Shown one piece after another: positions 1 through 11,543 of a DNA stretch of 64,000 nt. Source of the stretch: Pyropia haitanensis (Eukaryota; Rhodophyta; Bangiophyceae; Bangiales; Bangiaceae); NCBI GenBank assembly GCA_008729055.1, contig SDUX01000008.1, positions 3,869,756 through 3,933,755 on the forward strand, in the 5' to 3' direction. Every line of letters starts with the position of its first letter. Position 1 is the first letter of the stretch. Position numbers and translations under genes: made by a program. The notes beneath the pieces are model-generated. The model had not been told where the DNA came from. It did no database searches and saw only the letters and a program-made list of their open reading frames with translations.

Positions 1-66
1 CTCCCCCTCCTTCCTTGACGGCCTCCCCCTCCTTCCTTGACGGCCTCCCCCTCCTTCTTTGACGGC
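1..66. repeat. 22-bp tandem repeat, three copies
   Basis: Three head-to-tail copies of a 22-base pyrimidine-rich unit (CTCCCCCTCC core, ending TTGACGGC) lie at 1-22, 23-44 and 45-66. The third copy has one C-to-T change. The array starts at the window edge, so more copies may lie outside. It sits just upstream of the ATG at 111 of the CABIN1-like gene and may be in its 5' leader or promoter. Confidence 0.9.
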
Positions 67-110
67 CTTTCCCCCCCCCCCTGCCCCTGTCATCGCCGGC
101 GTCCGCCCCC

Positions 111-180
111 ATGCAGTCCTTCCACACCATCCACGCGGAAGACCCCCGCGGGCGGGTGCTCGCCGCCCACGGCGGCGCGC

Positions 181-221
<41 letters not shown>

Positions 222-616
222 GCCCGCGACCGCGGCGGCGGCACCAGCGTCGACACGGGCGGCGGCGGCTATCGCGGCGGCGTCGCCGGCGGCGGCGCTG
301 CGGGTGTGGTCCCCCCCCCCCCCCCCCCCCGCGACGGGCGCCCCAGCCGCCGCCGCGGGTGTGGCCACGGCGGCGGCGGCCGCCGCGCCGGCCGAGTCGG
401 CCGAGGCCCGCGAGGCGCGCCTCGCCACCGCCTACACCGCCGCCCTCCGCGCGCACGCCGACGGCCACCTCCCCGCCGCCGTCAGCGCCTACACCGCCCT
501 CGTCGCGGCGCTCACCCCTTCCCCCCCCCCTACGCACACCGCCACGGCCAGCGGCGGCAGCAGCGACGGCGGCGGCAGCAGCAGCGACGGCGGCGGCGGT
601 TCCGGCGGCGGCGGCA

Positions 617-666
<50 letters not shown>

Positions 667-961
667 GGCGGTGGCAATGGCGGCGACGCCCGCCGTGGGC
701 GCGGGGCGGCAGCCGCCGGCCGCGGCGGCGGCGGCGGCGCCACGGGCGGCGGCCGCCCCGGCTGGGAGGCCCGCCTCGCGTACGCGGTGCAGCGCAACCT
801 GGGCGCCGCCGCCGCCGCGGCGGGCCGCCCCGCCGCGGCGGCCGCCGCGTACGCCGCCGCCCTGCGGGTGGACGCGTCGGACGCGGGGGTGTGGGCGGCG
901 GCGGGGGATGCAGCCGCGGGGGGGGGAGGCTGGGCGCCGCCCGTGCCGCGTACGCGGCGGG

Positions 962-996
<35 letters not shown>

Positions 997-1777
997 GGGG
1001 GAGGGGGGGGGGGGGGGCGTGCTGGGAGGGGGGGGGGTAGCACGGAAGCTCGGCCTGGTAGTCGCGGCGATTGAGGGGGTGGGCGGTGGGGTGGGTGGCG
1101 GCGTGGGTGGAGGGCTGGGGGGGGGTAAGGACTCCCTTGGGGCCCCGCGCGTATGGCCGGGCGCCGACGGCGACGGTGACGGGGGTGGTGGCGCCGACGG
1201 GCGGCGGGCGACCGACGCGTTTTGGGCGGGCTGGGGCGACCCGCCGGCGGGCGCCCCCCCCCCCCCTCCGCCGCGGCGGTACGGCGGCGGGTGCCCGCCG
1301 CGGCGGCGGCGGGCGTCCGCCGGCGGCTAGCCGCCCTCGCCGCCGCCCGTGCCGCCGCGGCCGCCGCGGCGCCGCCGCCGCGCGTGTGGGCGCGCGCGCC
1401 GCCCGAGCCGCCACGGCCGCTGCCGGCGCCCGCGTGGGCGGCGGTCGTCGCCGCGGCGGTCACGGCGGTGCGGCAGCGGCTGGGGGGGGGGTGCCCCTGT
1501 CCGCGCCCCTGGTGCTGGCGCTGCCGCCACTCGACGACGGGGCGGGGGGGATGGAGCTGGTCGTGCTCGATGATAGTTCGGATGAGGGGGGGGGTCGGGG
1601 GGGGGGGGGGGGGGGGCGCCCCGACCGCCGCCGCCGCCGCCGCTGCCGGCCGCCGGCCGCCGCCGCCGCCGCCGGCGTCGGCACCGCCGCCCGCGGTGGC
1701 CACAGGGGCGGCGGCGGCGGTGCGGTCCCCCCCTGCCGCAGCCGCCGACGCCGGCGGTGCCGCCACGGCGGGCGGCG

Positions 1778-1813
<36 letters not shown>

Positions 1814-2105
1814 GCGCCCCCCCGCCTATTCGGCCGGGCGGCCGGCGGCTGTCCAAGCGGCGGGCGGAGAAGGACGCGCGTGCGGCGGCGGCGCGGGAGG
1901 CGGCGACCAAGCGCTGCCGCGTCAGCGGCGCGCTCGCCGTTGACGTTACCGCCGCGCTGCTCACGTTTCTGCCACCGCCGGTCGCCGCCGCGGACGGCGG
2001 CAGCGGCGGCGACGCGACCGGCGGCGGGCGCGGCGGCGGCGCGTCGTCACGGCGGCGGGCGGCCGCTCGCTCCGTACCCGTGGCGGGGGCGGGCACGGCC
2101 ACAGG

Positions 2106-2161
<56 letters not shown>

Positions 2162-3127
2162 AGCGGCTGGCGGTGGCGGCGTTTGTGGCGGGCGCGGCGG
2201 GCGGCGCCAACTCGGGCCCGCTGGACCTGCTCGGCCGCGTCGCGGCGGCGCCGCTGGCGTGGGCGGTGCCGCCGTCGGCGCGGGCGGCGGCGCACCTGGG
2301 CGGCACGCTCGGCGGCGCCGCCACGACGGGCGTGGCCGCCCGCGGCGGCGCGGCGGCGGCGCTCGCGCTGGCCGAGGCGCTCGTCGCGCCCACCACCGCC
2401 GTCGCGGCGGTGCTGCGGCCGCCACCGGGGGCCACCGCCGCCGGTGGTGCTGGGGGCGTCGTGGGGTCCAACCGCGGGGGGACGGACGCTGTGGCCGCCG
2501 CCGCCGCCGCCGCCGCCGCGGATGACGACCCAGACGTGCTGCTCGTCGAGGCGGCGCCCGCACCCGGCGCGGCCGCCGTGACTGGCGGCGTGTGGCGGCC
2601 GCCGCCGGCGGTGGGGTCCAAGGCTGCCGCCATTGCCGCGGCGGCGGCGGCCGCCGCCGGCGGGGCGACCGCCCCAGCCGACGACGCGGCCGCCGTCGCG
2701 GCGCGCTTTGCCGCGGCCGCGAGGGTGGCGGCGGGCCTACCCGGCGGGCCCGCCTGGGTCGGCGCCGACGGCAGCGGCGGCGGCGGCGGCGGCGGCGGCG
2801 TTCGTGCCGTTGCCGCGTGGACGCCGCGCCACGCCGCCCGTGCGGCGCTCGTTGCCGCCCGCATCGCCGCGTACGAAGGGCGGTCGGCCGACGCGCACGC
2901 GGCGGCCGCGCTGTGCGCGCGGCTGGCTGCCGAGGCGGACGCCGCCACCGATGGCGACGGCGTGGCCGGCCACAGGGACGCTGGGGACCTCTTCCGCGCT
3001 GGTGACGGCGGCGGCGCGGCGGCGGCGGCGGCGGCGGCGGCGCGGGCGGCGGCCTTGGCGCGGCGCCTGCGGGTGGACCGGGACCTGGAGGTGGCCGAGG
3101 CGGCGGCCGCGGCGGCGGCGGCCGAGA

Positions 3128-3158
<31 letters not shown>

Positions 3159-6100
3159 GGCCGAGTCGGGGGGCGGGCCCGACGGTCGGACCGCGGCGGC
3201 GCGGCACACGGCCGCTGCCGCGGCGGCGGCGGCGGCGGCCGCCGCCGCGGCGGGCGGCCGGTCGCGCGCGTACGCGGCGGAGCTGGGGCTCGTGCGGCCG
3301 CCGCCGCCCAACTGGGGGGAGGGGCCGGGGGAGGGGGGGGCGGCGGCCGGCTCGGCGACCGCCGCCACGCCCGCGCCTGCGCCAGCGCCAGGGGGTGGTG
3401 CCGAGCCGCCACCGGCCGCCCCCGCCGACGTCCTCGTCCTGGTCCTGCCGCCCGTCCCGGCGGGCGCCGCCGCGGCCGGCCGCCCCGCCGGCCGGCGGAG
3501 CACCACTGGCGAGCGGGCGATGGAGGTGCTGGCCGCGACGGCGGGCGCGGCGGGTGACGAGCCGGCGGGGCTCGTCACGCTCGCCGCCCGCCTCGCCGTG
3601 GCGGTGCGGGAGGCGGCGTTTGCGGCCGCCGCGGCGGGGCGGCGGGCGGGGGGGGCCGCCGGGGGGGGCGGCGGCGGCGCGGCGGCCGCCGACAGCGGCG
3701 GCGGCGGCGCCGCCGCGGTGGCGACCGGCCGGGCCGTGCCGGTGGCGGCGGCGGCGGCGGCGGGGGCGCCGCTCAAGGTGGCGCCCGCGGACCTCCGCCG
3801 CGTGCAGGGCCTCGTCAAGTCCTTGTCGCTCGCCACCCGCAAGGTGGGGGGGGGGGAGGTTCTCGGCTGGGGCGCCTTGGACGGGGACGGCCTGGGGCAC
3901 CTGTGTGGGGCCAGCGCGGAGGGGGGGCCTCGGGAGGGGGGGGCGCCCACGGCTCCCTCGTCGACCGACGGGGAGCCCGCGGCGGCGGCGGTGCCGGCAG
4001 CGGCGACGACGGCGGCGGCCGCCACCGCCGCGGGCCCGTCTGGCTGGACGCCCGTCGAGGCGTACGCGGCGGTGGCGGTGGCACTGGCGCGGGCGGTGGG
4101 CCTCCTCGAGGCGGTCATCCCCGCCGCGGCGGCGCCGACGCCGCCCGCGCAGCTGACCGTCGCGGAGAAGAACGTGCGCCTGGCGTACGCGCGGTCGCTC
4201 GTGTCGTTTTGCCGGTGCGCCCGGGCGCTGCTGTACGGCGGGCTGCCGCCGCCGCCGCCGCGGGCGTCGACGGCGCCGTCGCTCGAGGCGCCGTCCCTGC
4301 CGTCGGGGGCGGCCGCGGAGGGGAGCGGCGGTGGCGCCGGCGGCGGCGGCGGCAGCGTCGGCGGCGGGGGTGGCGCGTGCTGGGTGGCGCGCGTCGGCGC
4401 GCGCACGGTGCGGGTGCTGCGGCTGACGCGCTTTGCGCTGCGGCGGCTGGTGCTGCGCGCCGTCTGCCGGTCGAGCGGCACGGCGGGGGTGCTGGTCAAG
4501 GCGTACGCCGCGGCGCTGCGGGAGCAGCTGCGGGTGCTGGCGCACGCGGCGGCCGCCCACGGGGGGGAGGGGGGGGAGGGGGGGGAGGGGGGGGTGGGGG
4601 GTGGGGGGGGAGGGGCGGACCCGAACGTGGCGTTTGTCGACGCGGACGCGGAGTCGTCCGAGGGGGATGGCGCGGATGATGGGGCGGCGACGGCGCGCGG
4701 GGGGGGACGGGGGGGGGGGAGTGGCGACGAGGCTGCCGCTGGGGGGGTGGGTGGTGTCGTTGGCCGCGACGGTGCCGCCGTCGCCGCCACCGCGGACGCC
4801 ACCGCTGGGGCCACCGCCGCCGGGAGCGACCCGACTGCGACGGCAGCGGCGTCGGCAGCGGCGGCAGCGGCGGCGGCGACCCCCCATCCCTCCGCGGCGG
4901 CCGGCGCCACGGTCGACGCGGCCGACGGCGGCCCCGCCCTCCCCCCGCGCCCGTCCGTCCCCGCTCGTACCCGCGGCCGGCGCTACGGTGGCAGCCTCCG
5001 CACCTGGGCGGCCGCCGACTTTGTCGCCGCGGAACTCGCCGCCGCCTACGCCGCCCTCTATGGCGTGCCGACGCTCCTCACCGCTGCCTACGTGCTGCCA
5101 ACACCCGGCGCGGCGGCGCCCGGTGCCGACGCGACCGCGGCGGCGCGGGGATGGCTGAGCCGCGCGTGCCAGGCGGTGGCCGACGCGGACGCGGCGCCGG
5201 CAGGGGGGGGGGGGGGGCGCCCACGGGGGGGGTGGCGGCCTCGCGGGGTACGCGCCGCTCACGGCGGCCGTCGGTGGTGGTGGTGGTGGCGGCGGCGGCG
5301 GCGGCGGCTCCCCCGCGGCCGCCGCGTCGCCCGACCGCGCGTCGGGCGCGTCGCCGGCGCGGCCAGCCGGGGCGGCCAGCGGCGGCGGCGGCAGCGGCGG
5401 CGGCGGCCGCGGGGGTCACCTCCCCCTCGACGCCGCCGCCGCGGTCGACGTGTACGCCCTCCACCGGCGTGAGGTCACCGCCCTCGCCGTCCGCGGCTGG
5501 CGCGACGGCCGCCGCTCGCGGCGGGCGCGGGAGCTCCTCGCCGCGCTCGCCGAGCCGCTCGCCGATGGCGGCGGCGGTGGCGGTGGTGGCGGCACCGGCA
5601 CCGGCGGTGCCGCGGTGGCGGGGGGGGGGGGGGCGGGGGGGGCGGCCGTGCCGCCGGCGTGGGCGACGGGCGTGCCGCTCGCGGCGCTCAACAGCGCGGT
5701 CGCGGCCGCGTCGGCCGCCGCCGCGGGGGGGGGGGGGGTGGGGGGGGGGGGGGCCGCCGCCGCCGCCGTCGGCGACCTGTGGACGGCGTGGGCGGCGGCC
5801 GCCGCCGCGGCGGCCGCCGCCACCGCCGCGTCGGCCGCCGCCGCGGCGGCTGGCGGCGCCGCCCTCACCCCCACCCCCACCCCCACCCCCACCCCCACCC
5901 CCACCACCGCCGCCGCCGCCGCGGCCGTCACCAGCACCCGCCCGTCGCCGTCGGCGGCGGCGGTCGCCGAGGCCGCCCTCCGCTCGCGCCTCGCGTACGA
6001 AATCCACGCGGCGGCCGCGGCGGCGGGCCTCGCCGCCGCCGCGGCCGACTACAAGGCCCGCCGGGAGCCGGTGCGGCGGCCGCCGCCCGCCGCGTTTGCC

Positions 6101-6500
6101 GACGCGCTCCGCGGCGGCGTTGCCGCCGCGCTCGCCGCGCTGCGGCTGCGGCCGTGGCAGGCGAGCGGCTGGGCGGCGCTCGGGCACGGCTTTGCGGATA
6201 TCGCCGACGCGGCGCTCGACGACGCGGCGCTGCGGGGGGGTGGGGGGGGGGGGGGGGGGGGGCGTTTCCGGGCGCGCCCACGCTGCCGCCGGTGGGTGCC
6301 GCCGCCGGTGGGGGGGGGGGGGGGGGGGGGGGATGCCGTCCAGCTGCAGGTGATGCTGTCGCGCGCGGAGGGGTGCTTTTACTTTGTGCAGGCGCTGGTG
6401 AGTGCGGGCTGGGCGCCGCCGCCGCCGCCGCCGCGGCCGCAGCCGCCGCCACCGGCGGCGGCGGCAACGGGCGCGGCGGGGGTGGCGGTGACGTCGCCGC

Positions 6501-6541
<41 letters not shown>

Positions 6542-7224
6542 ACGCCGGTGGGGGGTGTGGACCTCTTCGCGGCGCACCTGCTCGTCCCCGACGATGGCCC
6601 GCCCGTCCTTGACGGGGTCCCCCCCGCCGCGCCCGCCGGCGCCCGCGGCGGCACCAGCGGCGGCGGCGGCGACGGCGACGGCGACGGCGCCGGCAACGGC
6701 AACGGCAACGGCGACGGCGGCGCCGCGCGCACGCCGACCGACGTGCGCGGCCTGCGTGCGGCGGCGGTGGCGGCGGCGGGCCTCGCCGCCGTCGCGGGGG
6801 TGCGGCTCGCCGACGCGCGTGCCCGCCGCACCGCGTCGGCGGCGGCGGTGGCGGCGGCGGCCAACGCGGTGGCGGCTGGCGGCGGCAGTGGGGGTGGGGG
6901 TGGGGGTGGGGGTGGGGCGCGGCGGAGCACGGGCGGCTGGGGGGTGCCGGGCAAGCCCGACGTGGCGGCCGACGCGGTGCTGCGGCCGCTGGCCGAGACG
7001 GCGCTCGGGTGGCTCCGCCGGGGGGGGGAGCTGGGCGACGCGCTCGTGGACGCGCTGGTCGCCGCGGAGACGGCCGCAGGGGGGGTGCCAGGAGGGGTGG
7101 ACGCTGGGCGCGTGGCTGCCGTGGGGGGGGGGGGTCGCCGCCTCGACAGCGCCTTTGCGGCTTGCACCGCCGACGGCGCCGGTGCGACTAGTGCCGGTCG
7201 TGGCGCGCCTCCCGCGGCCGACGA

Positions 7225-7265
<41 letters not shown>

Positions 7266-8222
7266 GGCGGCGGGAGCCGCTGCTCGCCTCGCGGTGGCTC
7301 CACCTGCGCGCGGCGGCCAAGCTGCGCGCCAAGCTCCACCACCCGCTCGCGGAGGTGCTCGCCACCTGGGCCGCCGCGGTCGACGCCGCCGCCGCCGCGG
7401 GCGTGCCGACCGCCGAGGCGCGGTACGGCCTGCACGCGGCGCGGCTAAAGGCGCTGCTCGCGCGCCGCGACGACGCGACGCTCGCCATTGTCGAGGCGTT
7501 TCCACACGCGGCGGCGGCGGCGGCGGCGGCGGCGCCGCCGGCCGCGGCGGCGGCGGCCGCGGGCGCCGCGCACGGTCCGCCCGTCCTGGCGGGGATGCCC
7601 GCGACGTGCCCCCCCCCCCCCCCCTGGGCACCCCCCCCCCACCCCCCCCCCCCCCGCCTCGCCGCCGCCGCCGCCGACATCACCGCCGGCCTCGGCGCGT
7701 GCCGCGGGCGGGACGTGCAAGAAAACGGCGACTACTACTTCAAGGCCGCCCTCGCCGCCGCGTCCGCCGCGGCGCACCTCGCGCGCGACACGCCCGCCGC
7801 GGCGGCGGCGGTGGCGCCCCTCTTCCGGCCCGACGGCTTTGCGCTGCGGGACGCGGCGGGGACGGCGGGGGCGGCGGCGTACCGCGGGTTTTTGTGGCGC
7901 ATGTGGAACTACCGGTGGGTGCCGGGGGGGGGGGGGGGGGGCCCGTCGTCGAGAGCGAACGCCGGTTTGCCGCCGCCCGCCGGCGGGCGCTCGCTGCGTT
8001 GGTCGCGACCGCGGGGGGGCGGCCGGGGGGGGGGGGGGGGGGGGAGGGGCGGCGGCAGGAGGGGGGGGGGGGGACGGAGGGGTGACGCTCCTCTTTGGCG
8101 CCGTCGCCCGCTTCCGCCGCCGCGCGGCGGAGGACGGCGTCGACGCGGGCGCGTGGGAGGGCGTCCTCGGCGGCTACGTCACCGCCGCGGCGGCGGCGCT
8201 CGCCGCCCGCCGCCGCGGTGGC

Positions 8223-8257
<35 letters not shown>

Positions 8258-8494
8258 GGCGGCCGGCGTGGACGGCGTGGCGGCGCCGCCGCCGCTGCTG
8301 CTGCTCGCCCCCGCCGGCGGCTTCCCGCCGCGGCCGCCCGCCCTCGCGGGGCCGCCGGTGCCGCCAACGCCGGCGCAGGCGGGCGTCGCGCGCGCGTGGG
8401 CGGTGGTGGCGGAGCTGCTCGGCTTGTCCGCGGCGTATACGGCGGCGCTGGCCGTGCCGGGGGGGGCGTGGCTGGGCGCCCCGCCGGGGGGATG

Positions 8495-8543
<49 letters not shown>

Positions 8544-8969
8544 GCCGCCGCCGCCCCCACTGGCGGCAGCGCCATTGGTGGGGCGACCGCCGCCGCAACG
8601 GCAACGGCGGCGACGGCGGCCGTGACGACGGCGGCGGCCGCCGCGACGGCGACGACGGCGGCGCCGCCGGCGCCCGCGGCGCTCCCGCGGCGCCGCGACG
8701 CGCTCGTCGTGCCACCCGCCCTGCCCGCCGCGCTGCGGCTGCTGGTGGAGGAGTGGGCGGCGCTGACGGGGCGGTCGCTGTTGGACACGGGGGGCGGGGG
8801 CGCTGCCGGCGGTGGGGGTGGGGGTGGGGGCGGCGGCGGCGGCGGCGGCGGGGAGGTCCGCTTCGCCGCGGCGGGGCCGGTCGTCCGCTGGTGCCACGCG
8901 CGGTGGCCGCTGCGGGTGCGCGAGTGGGCGCAGCTGCGGCTGCTGTGGCACACGCGGCTGGACGGGTGA
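111..8969 (+). CDS. CABIN1: CABIN1/HIR3-like histone-chaperone (HIRA complex) subunit, very Ala-rich
   Basis: CABIN1/Hir3 is the long TPR scaffold of the HIRA complex, which deposits histone H3.3-H4 independently of replication in the nucleus. The ATG at 111 opens a short leader (MQSFHTIHAEDP) like that of CABIN1 proteins. Next come a TPR-like segment near 370-900 (LAYAVQRNLGAAAAAAGR, then LRVDASDAGVW), a segment with CWEG then ARKLGLVVAAIEG near 1020-1080, KDSLGAPRVWPG near 1130, a basic stretch (LSKRRAEKDARAAAAREA) followed by VTAALLTFLPPP near 1845-1980, a motif LRPWQASGWAALGHGFADIA near 6150, and LHAARLKALLARRD near 7430. Their order matches CABIN1. The stop is at 8967-8969, giving roughly 2,900 residues. 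The frame changes repeatedly inside homopolymers (for example G918-926, G1028-1037, C1253-1266, G1482-1491, G5205-5217, G7922-7940, G8025-8043), so no single frame spans the gene. Most of the rest is poly-Ala, poly-Gly and poly-Pro. The family call is fairly secure; exact exon structure is not. Confidence 0.68.
5866..5905. repeat. (ACCCCC)n hexanucleotide microsatellite inside the CABIN1-like gene
   Basis: About six consecutive ACCCCC units. In the coding frame they specify alternating Thr-Pro. A six-base unit keeps the frame when copy number changes. Confidence 0.85.
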
Positions 8970-9180
8970 GCGGCGCCGGTGGCGCGCGCGACCACACCGA
9001 CCGGGGAGTGGGTGGCGGGGCACGAAAGTAAGCGCAGAGGGGGGGGGGGCACACGCCCAGCAGACGGCAGGGAGAACGAAAGCGGGAGCGCGCGAGCGGA
9101 AGAACCACAGACAACGAAAGCAGGCACGTAAATGAAAAAAACACCACGATCAAAGTCACCGCACCTAGCGCGAGCGCCGC

Positions 9181-11543
9181 TCACGCGTCGCTCCCCCCCG
9201 CCGCCCTCCTCGCCCTGGGCGGCGTCGAGTAGACCCGCCGGTACTGGACGCGGGACTTGCGGGCGGCGAGCTCGGCGAGGACCCCCTGCGGCGCGAGCCC
9301 CTCTGGCCCGTACCACAGCGCCCGCCACACGCGGCGCATCGCGGCCTGCCGGTCGGCGACCTCGTCGTCGGAAAAGCCCGTCAGCACCGCGTCAATGCCC
9401 GCAATGTCCGCCGGCCGGATCCACACGGTGAACGCGTCCCAGTCGACGAGCGCGTCGAGCGGCAGCTGCTGCCGGTCCGACACGACCACCGGGATGCAGC
9501 CGGTGAGGACGGCGTAGACGGGCCGCGGGCTCCACGGGTGCCACCCTTCCGGGCAGAGGCAAAACGTGGACGCGGCCAGGTCAGCCAGGTACGTCCCCGA
9601 CCGGGTGCCCGTGATGCGGTAGCCGGGCTTGTCCACCAGGTGCGCCTGCACGTACTGCCGGACGCCGCCCGAGTAGTTGCTGCCGCGGCTGTCCGACACG
9701 TTGGCCGCCACCACCTGGCCGCCAAACTGCAGCAGCCACTTCTTGGGCGTCCGCCGCCGCTCCAGCCGCCGCCGCGCGCGGCTCACCGCCGCCGCCGCAG
9801 ACGCTGCCGCCGCGGCCGGCGCGTCGTCGCGGGCGCCGCCAAAGGCCATCCCCTGGCGGGACGACGTGGCCGCGGCGGCGGCGGCGGCGTCGGGCGGCGC
9901 GACCACGTCGGCGTCGTCCCAGCCGCTGTCGGCTTCCTCCTCTCCAAGCCCCCCTCCCCGGGCGGGCTCCATGTACCGCGGGAGGAGGTAGTGCGTCAGG
10001 TCTGGGGGGATGACCACGTCCTTGTGGGGGGTAAACTCGTCGGCTGTCCACTCCCCATTGTGGACGAGGAAGATGCCGTTGCGGAAGCGCCGCCAGTCGC
10101 CCGAGTGGCGGGCGCCAAAGCCCTGGGTAAAGGTGTAGACGTGGTCCCGCCCGCCTGAACGGTTGTAGTAGGGGAGCTGTGTGCGAGGAGAACGATGGGG
10201 AGCGAGGGGTGACGGCCGAGGATAGCGGCGCGAGAGTCCAGGACGAAAACGCGTGGCCACAGGCGAGCAAACCACACGGAAGAGCGAGGCGCCACAGCAA
10301 CGACCAGAACAAACAGAGGACCAAGACGTAGACACGGAAAGAAGACGGGAGCCGTCAGCACAAAGAGTTGGACACAGCAGCATGGCGAGAGGCCACCTGC
10401 GCGGCGTACTCGCTCGCCCTCAGCTCAGACGCTTTGTCTGCGCGTTGACACACACGGCGCTCGCCCACCACCTCGCACGTTCCGCAGGGCCTCTTCGTGC
10501 GCCGCTCACCTCCTCCGCCCCCCCCCACCCCAACGCACCTCGTTAATCACGTGGTGCATGCCCGTCGCAAAGTGCCGCCCCGTCGTCTCGAGGTTGTTGG
10601 GCTGGTGCGTCATCAGGAAGCAGGTCGTATAAATGGGCACGTAAAAGAAATCCGCCTCGGCCGGGTCCCGCGTCCGTACCGGCGACGACAGCAGGAACCG
10701 GTGCACCGACACTTCGGCCGAGTAGAAGGACGCGTCGCACAGCGGGTCCCGGATGGGCGGCGGCCGCTCGTGGCTCTCCCGTACAAGCTCCGCGTTGTAG
10801 CTACCGGGCAGGTCGTACACGTACACGCGCAGCCGGGAGCGCGCGTACGCCGCGTCGGTCCACCGCTCGAGCGCCGCGACGGGGTCGACGCCCACCGCCG
10901 CGCCCGACGCGTCGTCGACGGCGCCCAGCGCGGCCGCATCGGCCGCGTCCATGCCGCTGGCACCGCCGGCGGGGCCGGCGCCGGACGCGGCGGCGGTGGC
11001 GGCGAGCGCCTTGGCCGCGGCCGCCACCGCCGCCGCCCGCTGGGCGGCGGTGAGCGACGCGAGCGGGTCCACGGCGGCACCGCCGCCGCCGCCACTGCCG
11101 CCGCCGCCGCGGTGGCCAAAGAGCAGCAGCGTGACGGCGAGGGCGAGGCCAAACGTCAGCGCCCACACCCCCCCCCGGGGCGGCGGTCTCCGCCAGCCCG
11201 CCTCGCCGCCGCCGCGCTTGCCCCCGCCCGAAGACCATGTAATGCCGCCGCCAAAGACCGTGCCGACGCCACCACCTCCATTCACGCTAGCGTCCCCGCC
11301 GCCGCCACCACCCTTACCGGCGGCGCCGCGTACGTGGTCAGACCAGCCAGAGAGGAGGGAGCGGGAGCGCCGGCGGGAGCCGTCGGCGGCGGCCCCGCCG
11401 CCGCCACCGCCGCCACCGCCGCCGCCGCCGCCGCCGGGGGTGGCCACCAGCGGGAGCGCCGCGTCGGCCATGCCGCCGCCGCCGCCGCCACCACCACCAC
11501 CACCGCCGTTGACAACCGACGCGGTGAGGCCGCCGCCGCCCAT
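9181..11543 (-). CDS. Exostosin-family (GT47) type II membrane glycosyltransferase
   Basis: Exostosin/GT47 proteins transfer sugars to cell-wall or matrix polysaccharides in the Golgi. Exon 1 (11543-10539) encodes a Gly/Ala-rich cytosolic tail, one membrane segment (GVWALTFGLALAVTLLLF) and the start of the exostosin domain (RLRVYVYDLPGSYN, then EADFFYVPIYTTCFL). Exon 2 (10176-9181) continues with LPYYNRSGGRDHVYTF, the conserved exostosin block, then FCLCPEGWHPWSPR and GCIPVVVSD. The intron 10177-10538 (362 bp, GTGCGT...ACAG) joins the exons in phase 0 and restores the family motif; the mature protein is 666 residues. ATG 11543 is the first in-frame ATG; an open frame further upstream starts only with GTG. 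No frame slip is needed. The gene is convergent with the CABIN1-like gene, whose stop is about 210 bp away. The acceptor sugar cannot be told from sequence. Confidence 0.88.

Noticed and set aside
489..4910. A 1,473-residue open frame antisense to the CABIN1-like gene
   Set aside because: Stop codons are rare in such GC-rich DNA. The frame has no domain, is a poly-Ala/Pro/Arg composition artefact, and lies opposite conserved CABIN1 islands.
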